Assembly (NCBI GenBank): GCA_016936215.1
Contig: JAFGPL010000186.1
Coordinates: 1 to 32,949 of the forward strand
Direction: 5' to 3'
Source: Bacteroidales bacterium
GTDB lineage: Bacteria > Bacteroidota > Bacteroidia > Bacteroidales > UBA10428
DNA: 32,949 nt
The notes under the pieces are model-generated. The model was given only the letters and a program-made list of their open reading frames with translations, was not told where the DNA came from and ran no database searches. Positions 8,747 through 17,538 of the stretch are shown here, one piece after another. The position numbers were made by a program, and so were the translations under genes. The stretch's first letter is position 1; each line of letters opens with the position of its first letter.

Positions 8747-9916
8747 ATGGTTCCCTGGTTTAAATATGCCGTAATTTATCAGGTACTAATAGACCGTTTT
8801 GCTGGTTACCGTTATCCGGGCAAGTGGGAAAAACCTGTTTTTATTGGCGGCAACCTTAAAGGTATTACAGGCAAAATCGGTTACCTAAAAAAGCTTGGGG
8901 TTGACGCCCTCTGGCTTTCCCCTTTTTATAAAACAGACAGGTATCATGGTTATCACGTAACAGATTTTTACGAAGTTGAACCCCGGTTTGGTTCTGCAGA
9001 TGACCTTAAACTGCTTATCTCAACAGCACACTCAAATAATATAAGGATAATTGCCGACTTCGTACCTAACCATTGTTCGCTGAATCATCCATATTTTAAG
9101 GATGCATGTATGAACCGTAAGGGCAGATATTACAAATGGTTTTTTTTTAGAAAATGGCCGGATAAATATCTTAGTTTTTTACATTTCAGGGAATTGCCAA
9201 AGCTTAACCTGAGAAACCCCGATACGGCAAACCATATAATTGGAGCTGCAAAGTATTGGCTCGGACTGGGTATCGACGGTTTCAGGATAGACCATGTGGT
9301 AGGCCCCCATCATAGTTTCTGGGATAAATTTACGAAGGAGGTAAAGTCTGTTTCGCCAGAAAAAGTGCTTATTGGTGAAGCTTGGATGAGTGGTATACGT
9401 TTCAGGGATATTAGAACACTTGGGCTGAAATATAAATATTTCAAATGGGCCACCCGTTATACCCAGGAAGATGCACAAAATGAGTTTGCAGGGGTATTGG
9501 ACGGTGTATTGGATTTCAACCTGAGGGACAGGCTTGTTGAATATATTGCATGGAAAGACAATCCTGCATTGTTTCTGGATAAACTCATCGAAAGCCTTGA
9601 TAACCATTACAGGAAGTATCCTTTAAATTATTTTTTACCCGGTTTTATTGATAACCATGACATGAGCAGGTTTATGTTCGAATGCGGTAATAATTTTGAA
9701 AAACTGAAACTTGCATTAAAAACTCAATTATTACAACCACAACCTCAGGTCATATATTATGGTACTGAAACAGGGTTGTCGCATTCAAAACCTGTACTTA
9801 TCAACCAGTCAAATTCTGACCTGCAGGCCCGTAAACCTATGCCCTGGGACAACCTTAACAAAGAATTGATCGAGTATTGCAGCAGCCTGATTGCAAAACG
9901 AAAGAAAATGCTATAG
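8747..9916 (+). CDS. GH13 family alpha-amylase-like glycoside hydrolase, cytosolic
   Basis: 389 residues, without signal peptide. It carries the conserved GH13 regions: region I DFVPNH (104-109), region II GFRIDHV with the nucleophile Asp182 and Arg180, region III IGEAW with the acid/base Glu211, and region IV FIDNHD with the transition-state Asp305. The N-terminal VIYQVLIDRF is typical of cytosolic maltodextrin-acting GH13 enzymes. It is short for the family: the (beta/alpha)8 barrel is present, but a full C-terminal beta-sandwich domain seems absent, since the protein ends about 85 residues after region IV. Alpha-glucan or maltodextrin hydrolysis in the cytoplasm is expected; exact specificity (amylase, glucosidase, transferase) cannot be read from the sequence. 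It stands between a structured leader and metZ, with 101 bp to metZ, which has its own -7 element. Confidence 0.9.
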   Translation: MVPWFKYAVIYQVLIDRFAGYRYPGKWEKPVFIGGNLKGITGKIGYLKKLGVDALWLSPFYKTDRYHGYHVTDFYEVEPRFGSADDLKLLISTAHSNNIRIIADFVPNHCSLNHPYFKDACMNRKGRYYKWFFFRKWPDKYLSFLHFRELPKLNLRNPDTANHIIGAAKYWLGLGIDGFRIDHVVGPHHSFWDKFTKEVKSVSPEKVLIGEAWMSGIRFRDIRTLGLKYKYFKWATRYTQEDAQNEFAGVLDGVLDFNLRDRLVEYIAWKDNPALFLDKLIESLDNHYRKYPLNYFLPGFIDNHDMSRFMFECGNNFEKLKLALKTQLLQPQPQVIYYGTETGLSHSKPVLINQSNSDLQARKPMPWDNLNKELIEYCSSLIAKRKKML

Positions 9917-9984
9917 CAAAAAGTCAAATTATTACGGTTTAAAATTGTTGAAACCATTGTTGTTAAAATATTTTACGGATATGC

Positions 9985-9992
9985 TATCTTTG
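9985..9992 (+). promoter_or_regulatory. -7 element TATCTTTG before the metZ-like gene
   Basis: TATCTTTG is an exact TAnnTTTG match 25 bp before the ATG at 10018. The nearest TTG ends at 9962, giving a 22-bp spacer, slightly longer than usual. This would make the metZ-like gene independently transcribed with a very short leader. Confidence 0.5.
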
Positions 9993-10017
9993 GTCGCATT
10001 GTATAAACAATCAACAT

Positions 10018-11199
10018 ATGAACAACAGAAAATTTGAGACAAAGGCAATACGGATACAGCTTGAAAAAACACCCTTTAAAGAACATAGTGTGCCTTTGTA
10101 TGAAACATCGAGTTTTGTTTATAACTCGGCAGAAGAAGCCAGTGCTGTTTTTGCTGAAGAGCAGGGGGGGTATATCTATTCGCGTTTCAATAACCCGAAT
10201 TGTGACGAGTTAATTCAAAAATTATGTACACTTGAAGGAACAGAAACAGGTATTGCTGCTTCTTCGGGTATGGCGGCAATATTTCTCAGTATTGCAGGGG
10301 TGCTGAATGCCGGTGATCATATCATTGCCTCCAAAAACCTCTTTGGGACTACACATATGCTGCTTAACCAGGTATTGCCGAAATGGGGAATTTCTCATAC
10401 ATATGCCGACATGAGCGATATGAAGAGTGTTAAAAATGCGCTGTTGCCTACCACCAGGCTTTTATATGTTGAAACACCTTCAAATCCCGGCCTGGAAATC
10501 TTTGATCTTGAAAAACTAGGAAAGTTCACCGGTTCAAACGATCTGTATTTTGTTGTAGATAACTGTTTTGCAACACCTTATCTCCAGTTACCCCTGAAAT
10601 ATGGTGCAGATTTTATTGTGCATTCAACTACAAAGTTTATTGACGGGCAGGGCAGGACCATTGGAGGGGCTGTTTTAGGGAGCAAGTTATTAATGAAAGA
10701 CATCATTACCCTCTCACGCATTACCGGCCCTGTTATGCCGGCATCAACCGGGTGGCTTTTATCAAAAAGCCTTGAAACGCTGGCCGTAAGAATGGAAAAG
10801 CATTGCAGCAATGCATTAAGACTGGCCGAATTCCTTGAAAACAATCAGGAAATCTTATGGGTGAAATACCCGTTTTTAAAATCACACCCGCAATATCGTC
10901 TGGCAAGAAAACAGATGACACTCGGGGGAGCATTGGTGTCGTTTGAACTTAAAGGCGGTATGAAACGTGCCATGAAATTTATTAATGCGCTTCAACTGTT
11001 TTCAATATCATCTAACCTGGGCGATTCACGCAGTATTATTACCCACCCGGCAACTACCACTCATTCTAAGTTGTCTGCTGAAGAAAGAAAAGATGCAGGT
11101 ATTACCGATGCCATGGTAAGGGTATCGGTCGGCTTGGAGAATGTCTCAGACCTGATGGAAGACCTGGAACGGGCGATTAATAAGTCGAAAGATAAGTAA
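10018..11199 (+). CDS. metZ: O-succinylhomoserine sulfhydrylase-like PLP enzyme (Cys/Met metabolism family)
   Basis: 393 residues, full length for the trans-sulfuration enzyme family. Visible features are YSRFNNPN (Tyr54, Arg56, phosphate-binding side), SSGMAA (82-87), VETPSNP (151-157), the PLP-nitrogen Asp181 in VVDNCFATP, and the Schiff-base Lys206 in HSTTKFIDGQGR. The DGQGR sequence after the lysine is characteristic of MetZ-type O-succinylhomoserine sulfhydrylases rather than cystathionine gamma-synthase (MetB) or O-acetylhomoserine sulfhydrylase. The C-terminal SLGDSRS-like loop (SNLGDSRSIITHPATTTH) is intact. The expected reaction converts O-succinylhomoserine and sulfide into homocysteine for methionine synthesis in the cytoplasm. 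It converges with the sensor gene on the other strand (16 bp apart). Substrate assignment relies on motifs alone; the family is certain. Confidence 0.88.
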   Translation: MNNRKFETKAIRIQLEKTPFKEHSVPLYETSSFVYNSAEEASAVFAEEQGGYIYSRFNNPNCDELIQKLCTLEGTETGIAASSGMAAIFLSIAGVLNAGDHIIASKNLFGTTHMLLNQVLPKWGISHTYADMSDMKSVKNALLPTTRLLYVETPSNPGLEIFDLEKLGKFTGSNDLYFVVDNCFATPYLQLPLKYGADFIVHSTTKFIDGQGRTIGGAVLGSKLLMKDIITLSRITGPVMPASTGWLLSKSLETLAVRMEKHCSNALRLAEFLENNQEILWVKYPFLKSHPQYRLARKQMTLGGALVSFELKGGMKRAMKFINALQLFSISSNLGDSRSIITHPATTTHSKLSAEERKDAGITDAMVRVSVGLENVSDLMEDLERAINKSKDK

Positions 11200-11216
11200 C
11201 AGGAATACTGTTTTTT
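11198..11216. terminator. Short terminator hairpin between convergent genes
   Basis: AACAG (11198-11202) pairs with CTGTT (11208-11212) over a 5-base loop and runs into six T residues. It starts inside the metZ stop region and fills the 16-bp gap to the convergent sensor gene. The stem is short, so the call is tentative. Confidence 0.4.
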
Positions 11217-14200
11217 CATTTTTTTGAACCCGATTCTTCAAGAAGTTTTTTTAACTCTTCCAGCTCTGTTTTCAACTTTTCAACCTCTTCCTGCAGCATC
11301 ACCTCTTTTGAGGCATATTCCTCTGCCTGCGAGAGCAAAAAGTCTTCGCGTTGCATAGCTTCCTGCTGTGATTCGGCCATCTCTTCGAGGTTTTGCTTTA
11401 AGATTTCTTCCTGTGCTGTAAGTTCCTCAGATTTCAGCTTAAGTTCCTCGACCATTTTTACCATTTTTTGGGCAGATTTTGCACTGTCAATGATTGAGTG
11501 AAGTGTCTCAGCCATCTTTTGTATAAAACTAATTTTATACCCCTTTAGTTTTTTAAACGAGGCAATTTCGATAACACCTACTGTATCCTCATCCATTTTT
11601 ATCGGAACAAAGGCAATATACTTCGGATGTTCTTCTCCCAGTCCGGATTTAATAGATGTATATTCTTTTTCCGGATTATTCAATTCTATTACATTTTTCT
11701 CTTTAAAACAGGTACCTATATATCCTTCACCCGGTAAAAACCGGCTGTGCAACCTCGATTCACTATATGCATAACTGCCTGTCAATTCAAGAAATATTTC
11801 GTTAGGATTATCATCATTCAGTAAATATATTCCCCCCTGTTCTGCTTCAACATAATCAACAAGGCTTTTAATCGTATTTTTTGTAAGGAGTTCAAGATCG
11901 CCTTTGTTTTTGCTCATCAGGTCGCTGAATTTGTTCAATCCTTCGTTAAACCACATGATATCCTGTTGTTCCCTCTCTCGTAGTTTTATTTCCTGCTTCT
12001 GTACAGTAATTTCTTCCCTTTGTTTTTCCATCTGCAATTTGGCCTGTTCCAATTCATCTGTGAACTTATCAATCTCTTTCTGAAGCTTTTCTTTTTGTTT
12101 GTTTTCCCTGTTAACTCGGTTCTTAACTACCAGGTATATCATTAATATTATGAGAATTGACAAAAAGATGAGAAAGAATGTAGTCCTGTAAAAGGGAGGT
12201 CGTATTTTTATCTGTAATAATAATCCCTCGTTGTTCCATTTACCGTCTGAATTGGAAGCGATTACCCTGAAAATGTAACTTTTATAAGGCAGGCTTGTGT
12301 AAGATGCTGACCGGCTTGTACCTGCATCAACCCAATCTTTGTCGAACCCTTCGAGTATATACCTGTACCTGTTTCCTGCCGGATTACCATAATGCAGGGC
12401 AGCAAAATCGAATGTAAGGTTGTTTTGAGATGATTTTAATATTAGTTTTTTTGTTTCGGTAATTTGTACAGAAAGTGGTGACTTTTCGCCCGGGTTAATC
12501 ACCTGGTTGTTGATCTTAAGCCCTGTTAAAATAATTTTCGGTGGCACGGTATCAATGGTTACCTTATCCGGGAAAAATGAATTGAATCCATACTGGCCTC
12601 CAAAAAAGATCTCACCTGTACCGCTTTTGTAATAGGCTCCGCCATTGTATTCATTACTCTGTAAACCGTCTTCAATGGTGAAATGCGTGACAGGAGGGTT
12701 GATTGCCGGATTGAACCTTATGATACCATCGTTGGTGCTCAGCCAAAGGTTGTTTTTTTCATCCTCAAGTATTCCGTAAACCACATCGGTAGAAAGCTCA
12801 TTAATTGATTCATAGCGGTTGAATTCTTCTTTTTCACGGTCAAAACTGTTTATCCCGTGCGAATAAGTCCCGATCCACAATGTTCCTTTTATGTCTTCGT
12901 AGATTGTAAGCAATTCGTTACTGCTTAATGTCTTTGAATCTGCCGGATCGGATATATAATGAACAAAGCCATCTGTTTCGGGTACATATTTATTCAACCC
13001 CAGGTCTGTTGCTACCCAGATGGTGCCTGCCCTGTCGCCGTATATGTAATATGCAGTGCTGTTATTCAGGCTGTTGCTGTCTTCAGGATTCGGAATGTAG
13101 CGAATTATCTCTTCTGTGTTAATATCCATTTTAGAAATTCCGTTATCGGTTCCTATCCATAAATTATTCCCGTCAATATGCAGGGTATAAATTGTATTGC
13201 TTGACAGGGTATTTGATGCCACGGGATTATAACTGAACCAATCATATTTTTGTGGTTCTCTGTTATTACCGAGTGTTATTTTATTTAAACCGTTGTCGTC
13301 TGTTCCTATCCATAACGTACCTTCGGGATATTCTCGGATTACCCTTATTTTGTTGCTTGACAGGCTGTTTTCACCTGCAGTAATCCGGGAAGATTGTTTT
13401 TTCTGCCGGTCGAGGATGTAAATACCGTCGCTTTTCGAACCAATCCATAATACACCATAATCATCTTCATATATTGCATGTATATGTCTGAATATCTCTC
13501 CTTTCGAAGAAAAAGGGTCGTAATTGTACAAAGTGAATTTTTCCTTTCTCGGGTTGTATTTATCCAAGCCGTTTGAACCTACCCACATTATGCCTGAATT
13601 ATCCCTGAAAACAGATAATACCTCGTTATTGCTTAGAGAATATGGATTGCCCGGATTGTAGCTAAGGTTTAAAGCCATATCCAGCGATTTGTAATAGATA
13701 TATAAACCCTTTCCAAAGGTGCCAATCCACAAATTACCTTCTGTATCCTCTGCAATAGTGGTAACAGCATGAGTATTTGATCCGTTTTGTTCATGGTGTT
13801 CAGGCAGAACAATTCTTTCAAACTGGTCATTTGAATCATCATAAAGGTTTAAACCGTTTGAAGTACCTATCCAGATGGCATTGCCCTTATCTTTAAAAAT
13901 ATAGTTAACGCTGTTGTCCGAAAGGCTGTTTTCATCTGAAGGGTCATGAAAATACCAGGAGAAAAGTTCTTTGGCGGTATTTAACCTGTTCATTCCATAT
14001 TCAGTGCCAATCAACAGGAAACCTTGTTTGTCAGATGCAATGGTGTTGATTACATCACTGCTAATGGTATTAGCCTTAAACGGGTTATTGGAATAATTCA
14101 CCACTGTTTTTTTTGCAGGGTTGATCTTATATAGGCCACTAACCGTGCCTGCCCAGATAATTCCTTCATCGTCATAATAAAGACAATTTATAAAAGATGC

Positions 14201-14587
14201 TTCAAAAGCAACTGAATCAAAACCCTGAAAAACGCTGAAAGAATCCTTCATCCTGTCATAGATGTTCAGGCCGCCACCGTTGGTGCCTATCCAAAGGTTT
14301 CCGTTTTTATCTTCAACCATACATTTTATCCTGTTATTGCTGACGGAACCCTGTTCATTCACCTTTGGCCTGTAAATAATGAAATCATAACCATCGTATT
14401 TGTTAAGTCCGTCTTCAGTACCAATCCATAATATTCCCCTGCTGTCCTGCAAAATGCAGTTGGGCGAGCTTTGTGACAAACCCTGCCTGGTAGAAATATT
14501 TTCGAACTTTATATGATTGACTTTCTGGGACATAACCTGTATGCCCATAAGCGAAAGCAGTAGAATAATTAAATGACGAAGGTACAT
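11216..14587 (-). CDS. Reg_prop/Y_Y_Y sensor with coiled coil and GAF domain, no kinase
   Basis: The chosen start is the ATG at 14587, which gives an N-terminal signal sequence (YLRHLIILLLSLMGIQVMSQ); an upstream in-frame start at 14656 would hide it. 1123 residues. About 14 Reg_prop motifs (x-LWIGT-x-x-GLN-x-Y type) lie between residues ~46 and ~670, enough for two seven-bladed periplasmic propellers, followed by a Y_Y_Y domain (~709-790), one transmembrane helix (~800-822), a cytoplasmic coiled coil (~825-880), a GAF domain (~884-1029) and a C-terminal coil. Canonical hybrid two-component systems continue with HisKA, HATPase, receiver and AraC domains; none is present here. The GAF ending (GVIEIASFKK) and the coil (KQNLEEM) match the PAS sensor at 4995-8303. 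It probably senses a periplasmic ligand, often a glycan in this family, and signals through a separate partner. Confidence 0.9.
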   Translation of the reverse strand: MYLRHLIILLLSLMGIQVMSQKVNHIKFENISTRQGLSQSSPNCILQDSRGILWIGTEDGLNKYDGYDFIIYRPKVNEQGSVSNNRIKCMVEDKNGNLWIGTNGGGLNIYDRMKDSFSVFQGFDSVAFEASFINCLYYDDEGIIWAGTVSGLYKINPAKKTVVNYSNNPFKANTISSDVINTIASDKQGFLLIGTEYGMNRLNTAKELFSWYFHDPSDENSLSDNSVNYIFKDKGNAIWIGTSNGLNLYDDSNDQFERIVLPEHHEQNGSNTHAVTTIAEDTEGNLWIGTFGKGLYIYYKSLDMALNLSYNPGNPYSLSNNEVLSVFRDNSGIMWVGSNGLDKYNPRKEKFTLYNYDPFSSKGEIFRHIHAIYEDDYGVLWIGSKSDGIYILDRQKKQSSRITAGENSLSSNKIRVIREYPEGTLWIGTDDNGLNKITLGNNREPQKYDWFSYNPVASNTLSSNTIYTLHIDGNNLWIGTDNGISKMDINTEEIIRYIPNPEDSNSLNNSTAYYIYGDRAGTIWVATDLGLNKYVPETDGFVHYISDPADSKTLSSNELLTIYEDIKGTLWIGTYSHGINSFDREKEEFNRYESINELSTDVVYGILEDEKNNLWLSTNDGIIRFNPAINPPVTHFTIEDGLQSNEYNGGAYYKSGTGEIFFGGQYGFNSFFPDKVTIDTVPPKIILTGLKINNQVINPGEKSPLSVQITETKKLILKSSQNNLTFDFAALHYGNPAGNRYRYILEGFDKDWVDAGTSRSASYTSLPYKSYIFRVIASNSDGKWNNEGLLLQIKIRPPFYRTTFFLIFLSILIILMIYLVVKNRVNRENKQKEKLQKEIDKFTDELEQAKLQMEKQREEITVQKQEIKLREREQQDIMWFNEGLNKFSDLMSKNKGDLELLTKNTIKSLVDYVEAEQGGIYLLNDDNPNEIFLELTGSYAYSESRLHSRFLPGEGYIGTCFKEKNVIELNNPEKEYTSIKSGLGEEHPKYIAFVPIKMDEDTVGVIEIASFKKLKGYKISFIQKMAETLHSIIDSAKSAQKMVKMVEELKLKSEELTAQEEILKQNLEEMAESQQEAMQREDFLLSQAEEYASKEVMLQEEVEKLKTELEELKKLLEESGSKK

Positions 14588-14861
14588 TTTGCAGTTGTTT
14601 ATTTCAAGGTTATGGTTGTTATAAAAGAATTGATACAAATTAGCACAATTATTCAAAAAAAAGAATAGAAAAATTTAAAAATATATTAACATCATTATCA
14701 AATTATTGAAGTACCGGGTTTAACCAGCAATAATATTTTGGGCCGGATTCAGGGATATTTTGATTAAATTTAAACTTATTTTTGAATTTTTTGAAACCTG
14801 TGGCCTAAGCAGATTTAAGTTTATTTTCCTTAAAAGCTGGTATACAGAGGTTTTAGTATTA

Positions 14862-14869
14862 TAAATTTG
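14862..14869 (+). promoter_or_regulatory. -7 element TAAATTTG before the nuclease-like gene
   Basis: Exact TAnnTTTG match 15 bp before the ATG at 14885. No TTG was found at the expected -33 distance, so this is a partial promoter match and would give an almost leaderless transcript. Confidence 0.35.
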
Positions 14870-14884
14870 TATAATTTTTAAGCG

Positions 14885-15634
14885 ATGAAAAGATTTTTAA
14901 TTTTTCTAATATCATTATCCGTATTTGCTGGAGTAAGTGGTCAGGACAACCTGGAATTGCAGGTTTTGAAACCAAGGGAGGAACTTGTAAGGCATAAGCA
15001 CTTTGCCCTTGCTTTTGTTGAAGGATATGAACTTGCTTCGTGGGTTGCATATAGCCTGACTGCAAATCAGTTGTTGGGTGGCATTGAATATAAAGAAAAA
15101 TTTGAGGAAGACCCGCTCGTTTCAACCGGTTCTGCTACCAAGAAGGATTATAAAGATGCCGGTTATTTGCCGGGGCAGCTTGTTCCTGCTGAAGACATGA
15201 TGTTTTCGGAAGAAGCGGTAATGGAAACATTTTATTATTCGAATACAGCACCCATGAAACAGGCGTTTTATAAATATACCTGGAAGAAGACAGAAGATAT
15301 GATAAGGGAATGGGTTAAGGAAACAGATACCTTATATATTGTTGCAGGACCGGTACTTGCAGATTCCCCTTTCCCTACCTTTGGCGAAAACAAAGTAAGT
15401 ATACCTTCTCGGTTTTACAAGGTGGTACTTGATCTGAAATCGGGCAAAGGATTTGGATTTATGATAAAAAGCAGCCTGAGCACAGGGGCGTTGAAACCCA
15501 CGGCCATGTCAATAGACGAAGTTGAAAAGATTACGGGTATTGACTTTTTCTCTTCTTTGCCAGATGAGGATGAGGAAAAAATTGAATCGGGTTTTAATCT
15601 ATCAGACTGGAATTTTGAAATTTTGGATAAGTAA
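14885..15634 (+). CDS. Secreted DNA/RNA non-specific endonuclease (NUC1) homologue with altered active site
   Basis: 249 residues with a signal peptide ending near residue 19 (GVSGQ). The fold signature of the NUC1 / beta-beta-alpha metal nuclease family is clear: the region DYKDAGY (88-94), LVPAEDM (99-105), the FYYSNTAPM segment (117-124) with the metal-ligand-type Asn120, WKKTEDMIREW (133-143) and YIVAGPVL (151-158). Active members have YDRGHLAPA; here the same place reads YLPGQLVPA (94-102). The Arg is Pro96 and the catalytic His is Gln98, while Gly97 is kept. By family knowledge this should abolish or strongly change nuclease activity. The reading frame is intact and the rest well conserved, so it looks like a maintained non-catalytic or re-purposed protein rather than a decayed gene. 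It ends 35 bp before pfk on the same strand. Confidence 0.8.
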   Translation: MKRFLIFLISLSVFAGVSGQDNLELQVLKPREELVRHKHFALAFVEGYELASWVAYSLTANQLLGGIEYKEKFEEDPLVSTGSATKKDYKDAGYLPGQLVPAEDMMFSEEAVMETFYYSNTAPMKQAFYKYTWKKTEDMIREWVKETDTLYIVAGPVLADSPFPTFGENKVSIPSRFYKVVLDLKSGKGFGFMIKSSLSTGALKPTAMSIDEVEKITGIDFFSSLPDEDEEKIESGFNLSDWNFEILDK

Positions 15635-15669
15635 TTTGATTTTTTATTTACAAGAAATATTAAAAAATA

Positions 15670-16794
15670 ATGGCGAAATATGTCGGCGTGTTAACAGCAG
15701 GCGGGGACAGTCCGGGACTTAACGCGGCCATCCGCGGGATAGGTAAAGCTGCAAACGGGATTTACGGAATTCAGATTATCGGCTTTAAAGATGGATTCAG
15801 GGGGGTGATGGAAAACCGGATACTGATGCTTGACCGACAATCACTTTCAGGCATTCTCACAAGAGGCGGCACAATTCTTGGCACCAGCAGGGATAAACCA
15901 CATAAAATGCCGATTGGCGGGAAAATCCTTGATATGACCGATGCCATTATAGAAAACTATGAAAAACACAAGCTCGACTGTCTTGTATGCATTGGAGGGG
16001 GAGGCACTCAGAAAAACGCATGGAAGCTGGCACAAAAAGGGTTGAATATTATTACCCTGCCCAAAACAATTGATAATGATGTGGCCAAAACCGATGTCAC
16101 TTTTGGGTTTGATACAGCGCTTGGTGTTGCAACAGATGCAATAGACAGGTTACACAGCACAGCTCACAGCCACCACCGCATAATTGTTGTTGAAATCATG
16201 GGGCACAGGTCGGGCTGGCTTGCACTGGGTGCCGGTATCGCTGGCGGTGCCGATGTGATACTTATACCTGAAATTCCTTACGATATTAATATTGTTGCCG
16301 AGTCCATCCTCAGACGCAGTCAGTTAGGTTCACCCTTCAGCATTGTGGCAGTTGCCGAGGGCGCCCTGTCAAAAGAAGAGAGTAAAGAGCTGAAATCTTC
16401 TGAAAAGAAGATTGATAAAGCCGTGGATGCCAATGAAAAGGTAAAGCTTAAAGCAGAACATAAGGCCCTAATTGCACTCAAGGAGGGTTCAACCCTGAGG
16501 CTGGCCAATATGCTGGAACAACTTACCGGATTGGAGTCAAGGGTGACGATCCTGGGCCATCTTCAGCGTGGTGGCATACCCTCCGCAGCCGATAGGTTGC
16601 TGGCCACCAAGCTAGGCACTGCATGCGCGGAGTATATTGACAAAGGTATCTACGGCGTTATGGTTGCATCACGCGGTGAATCAACCGAACCTGTTCCCCT
16701 CGAAAAGGTAGTAGGAATTAAAAAACTTGTGCCCATTGACCATGATTGGGTTAAATCTGCCAGGGCAGTGGGTACATGCATGGGCGACCAGTGA
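15670..16794 (+). CDS. pfkA: 6-phosphofructokinase, group III-like
   Basis: 374 residues, cytosolic, longer than the ~320-residue E. coli enzyme. The N-terminal [17 protein letters not shown] (6-22) binds nucleotide phosphate; PKTIDND (131-137) carries the catalytic base Asp135; EIMGHRSGW (175-183) and GHLQRGG (296-302) bind fructose-6-phosphate. Two positions decide the phosphoryl donor. In the GGDG motif the sequence is GGGG (109-112), so the Mg-binding Asp is Gly111 while the second position is Gly112, as in ATP enzymes. The residue before TIDND is Lys132 instead of Gly, as in PPi-dependent and mixed group III enzymes. A charged insert (~232-270) separates the two halves of the C-terminal lobe. 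It converts fructose-6-phosphate to the 1,6-bisphosphate in glycolysis; whether ATP or PPi is the donor is uncertain. Probably co-transcribed with the preceding nuclease-like gene. Confidence 0.88.
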   Translation: MAKYVGVLTAGGDSPGLNAAIRGIGKAANGIYGIQIIGFKDGFRGVMENRILMLDRQSLSGILTRGGTILGTSRDKPHKMPIGGKILDMTDAIIENYEKHKLDCLVCIGGGGTQKNAWKLAQKGLNIITLPKTIDNDVAKTDVTFGFDTALGVATDAIDRLHSTAHSHHRIIVVEIMGHRSGWLALGAGIAGGADVILIPEIPYDINIVAESILRRSQLGSPFSIVAVAEGALSKEESKELKSSEKKIDKAVDANEKVKLKAEHKALIALKEGSTLRLANMLEQLTGLESRVTILGHLQRGGIPSAADRLLATKLGTACAEYIDKGIYGVMVASRGESTEPVPLEKVVGIKKLVPIDHDWVKSARAVGTCMGDQ

Positions 16795-16918
16795 TTGAAT
16801 TGATGCCTGTCCATAAAAATCTGAAATCTGTGTTATGACTGCATGTCTTGATGTATTCATGAGCCAGACAAACACTATTTAGACTGTCGCTAATTATTTC
16901 ATGCAAATGACCTTTGCG

Positions 16919-17476
16919 TTATGACCAACCGAATTTAATCTCTGTGCAATCATTGCCCTTAGATAGCATTTTCCCGAAAGTATATTCAGGGTTTTTGCAG
17001 TTCGCCAGTTCAAGCGCCTTTTTTATCCAGCCTGCTATCCTGTATTCAAGTGCAAGGTCAATCTCGTCAAATTTCACAATTTTTAAGGTAGCATGGTTGC
17101 TGTCTTCTTCTACAACCACTATTTCACTCGGGTCATAAAAAGTGGAAAATATTTTTGATGCCCGCTGCATTAGAAATTTTGGCGAAGCAATTAACAGGAA
17201 AACTTTGTAAAATCCGGTTAAAGCCATTTCTGCACTGTACCTCCCGATGGCTTCCGCCCCAGTTTTAGCATCACCTTTATAAAACTGTCGAATAACGCAT
17301 TCAATGGCTTGCAGATAACCTTCTTTGAGTGGATACCATTTCGTGGCATCAATAGATGAAGCATAGAACTCTTTTGATTTTGCGGGCAGGCAGTTTAACC
17401 ATTGGTTGTATTTGTCAGGGAAAGTTTTCCTGACAAAATCCCTCGTGGTTGTTAAGGCTGTACCTTTTACATTCAT
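16919..17476 (-). CDS. Conserved small cytosolic protein, possibly DUF2378/V4R-like
   Basis: 185 residues, ATG at 17476, no signal peptide or membrane segment. The layout is an N-terminal segment beginning MNVKG, a helical part with WYPLKE (47-52), a conserved-looking GRYSAEMALTGFYK stretch in the middle, RASKIFSTFYDP, and a C-terminal alpha/beta part ending TEIKFGW. The final strand and the helical core recall proteins of the DUF2378 (TIGR02265) and 4-vinyl-reductase/heme-NO-binding-like group, some of which bind small hydrophobic ligands. This resemblance is a weak recollection and not motif-proven. It sits 62 bp after the M16 peptidase on the same strand, so both may be one transcript. Not confidently identified. 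Confidence 0.6.
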   Translation of the reverse strand: MNVKGTALTTTRDFVRKTFPDKYNQWLNCLPAKSKEFYASSIDATKWYPLKEGYLQAIECVIRQFYKGDAKTGAEAIGRYSAEMALTGFYKVFLLIASPKFLMQRASKIFSTFYDPSEIVVVEEDSNHATLKIVKFDEIDLALEYRIAGWIKKALELANCKNPEYTFGKMLSKGNDCTEIKFGWS

Positions 17477-17538
17477 TGCAATAGATTTTGGATGTTGGTG
17501 GTTTTAAAAATTTTGTCTTTCTATAAAAATATAAAAAA

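Noticed and set aside
10018-11199. Cystathionine gamma-synthase or methionine gamma-lyase
   Set aside because: The DGQGR motif after the Schiff-base lysine favours the O-succinylhomoserine sulfhydrylase type; the other activities remain possible but less likely.
14588-14656. Longer N-terminus for the Reg_prop sensor
   Set aside because: It would place ~23 polar residues before a textbook signal sequence; the ATG at 14587 is the better start.
14885-15634. Frameshift or pseudogene explanation for the altered nuclease motif
   Set aside because: Family-like sequence continues in the same frame on both sides of LPGQ, and the gene is full length with a signal peptide, so substitution rather than frameshift explains it.
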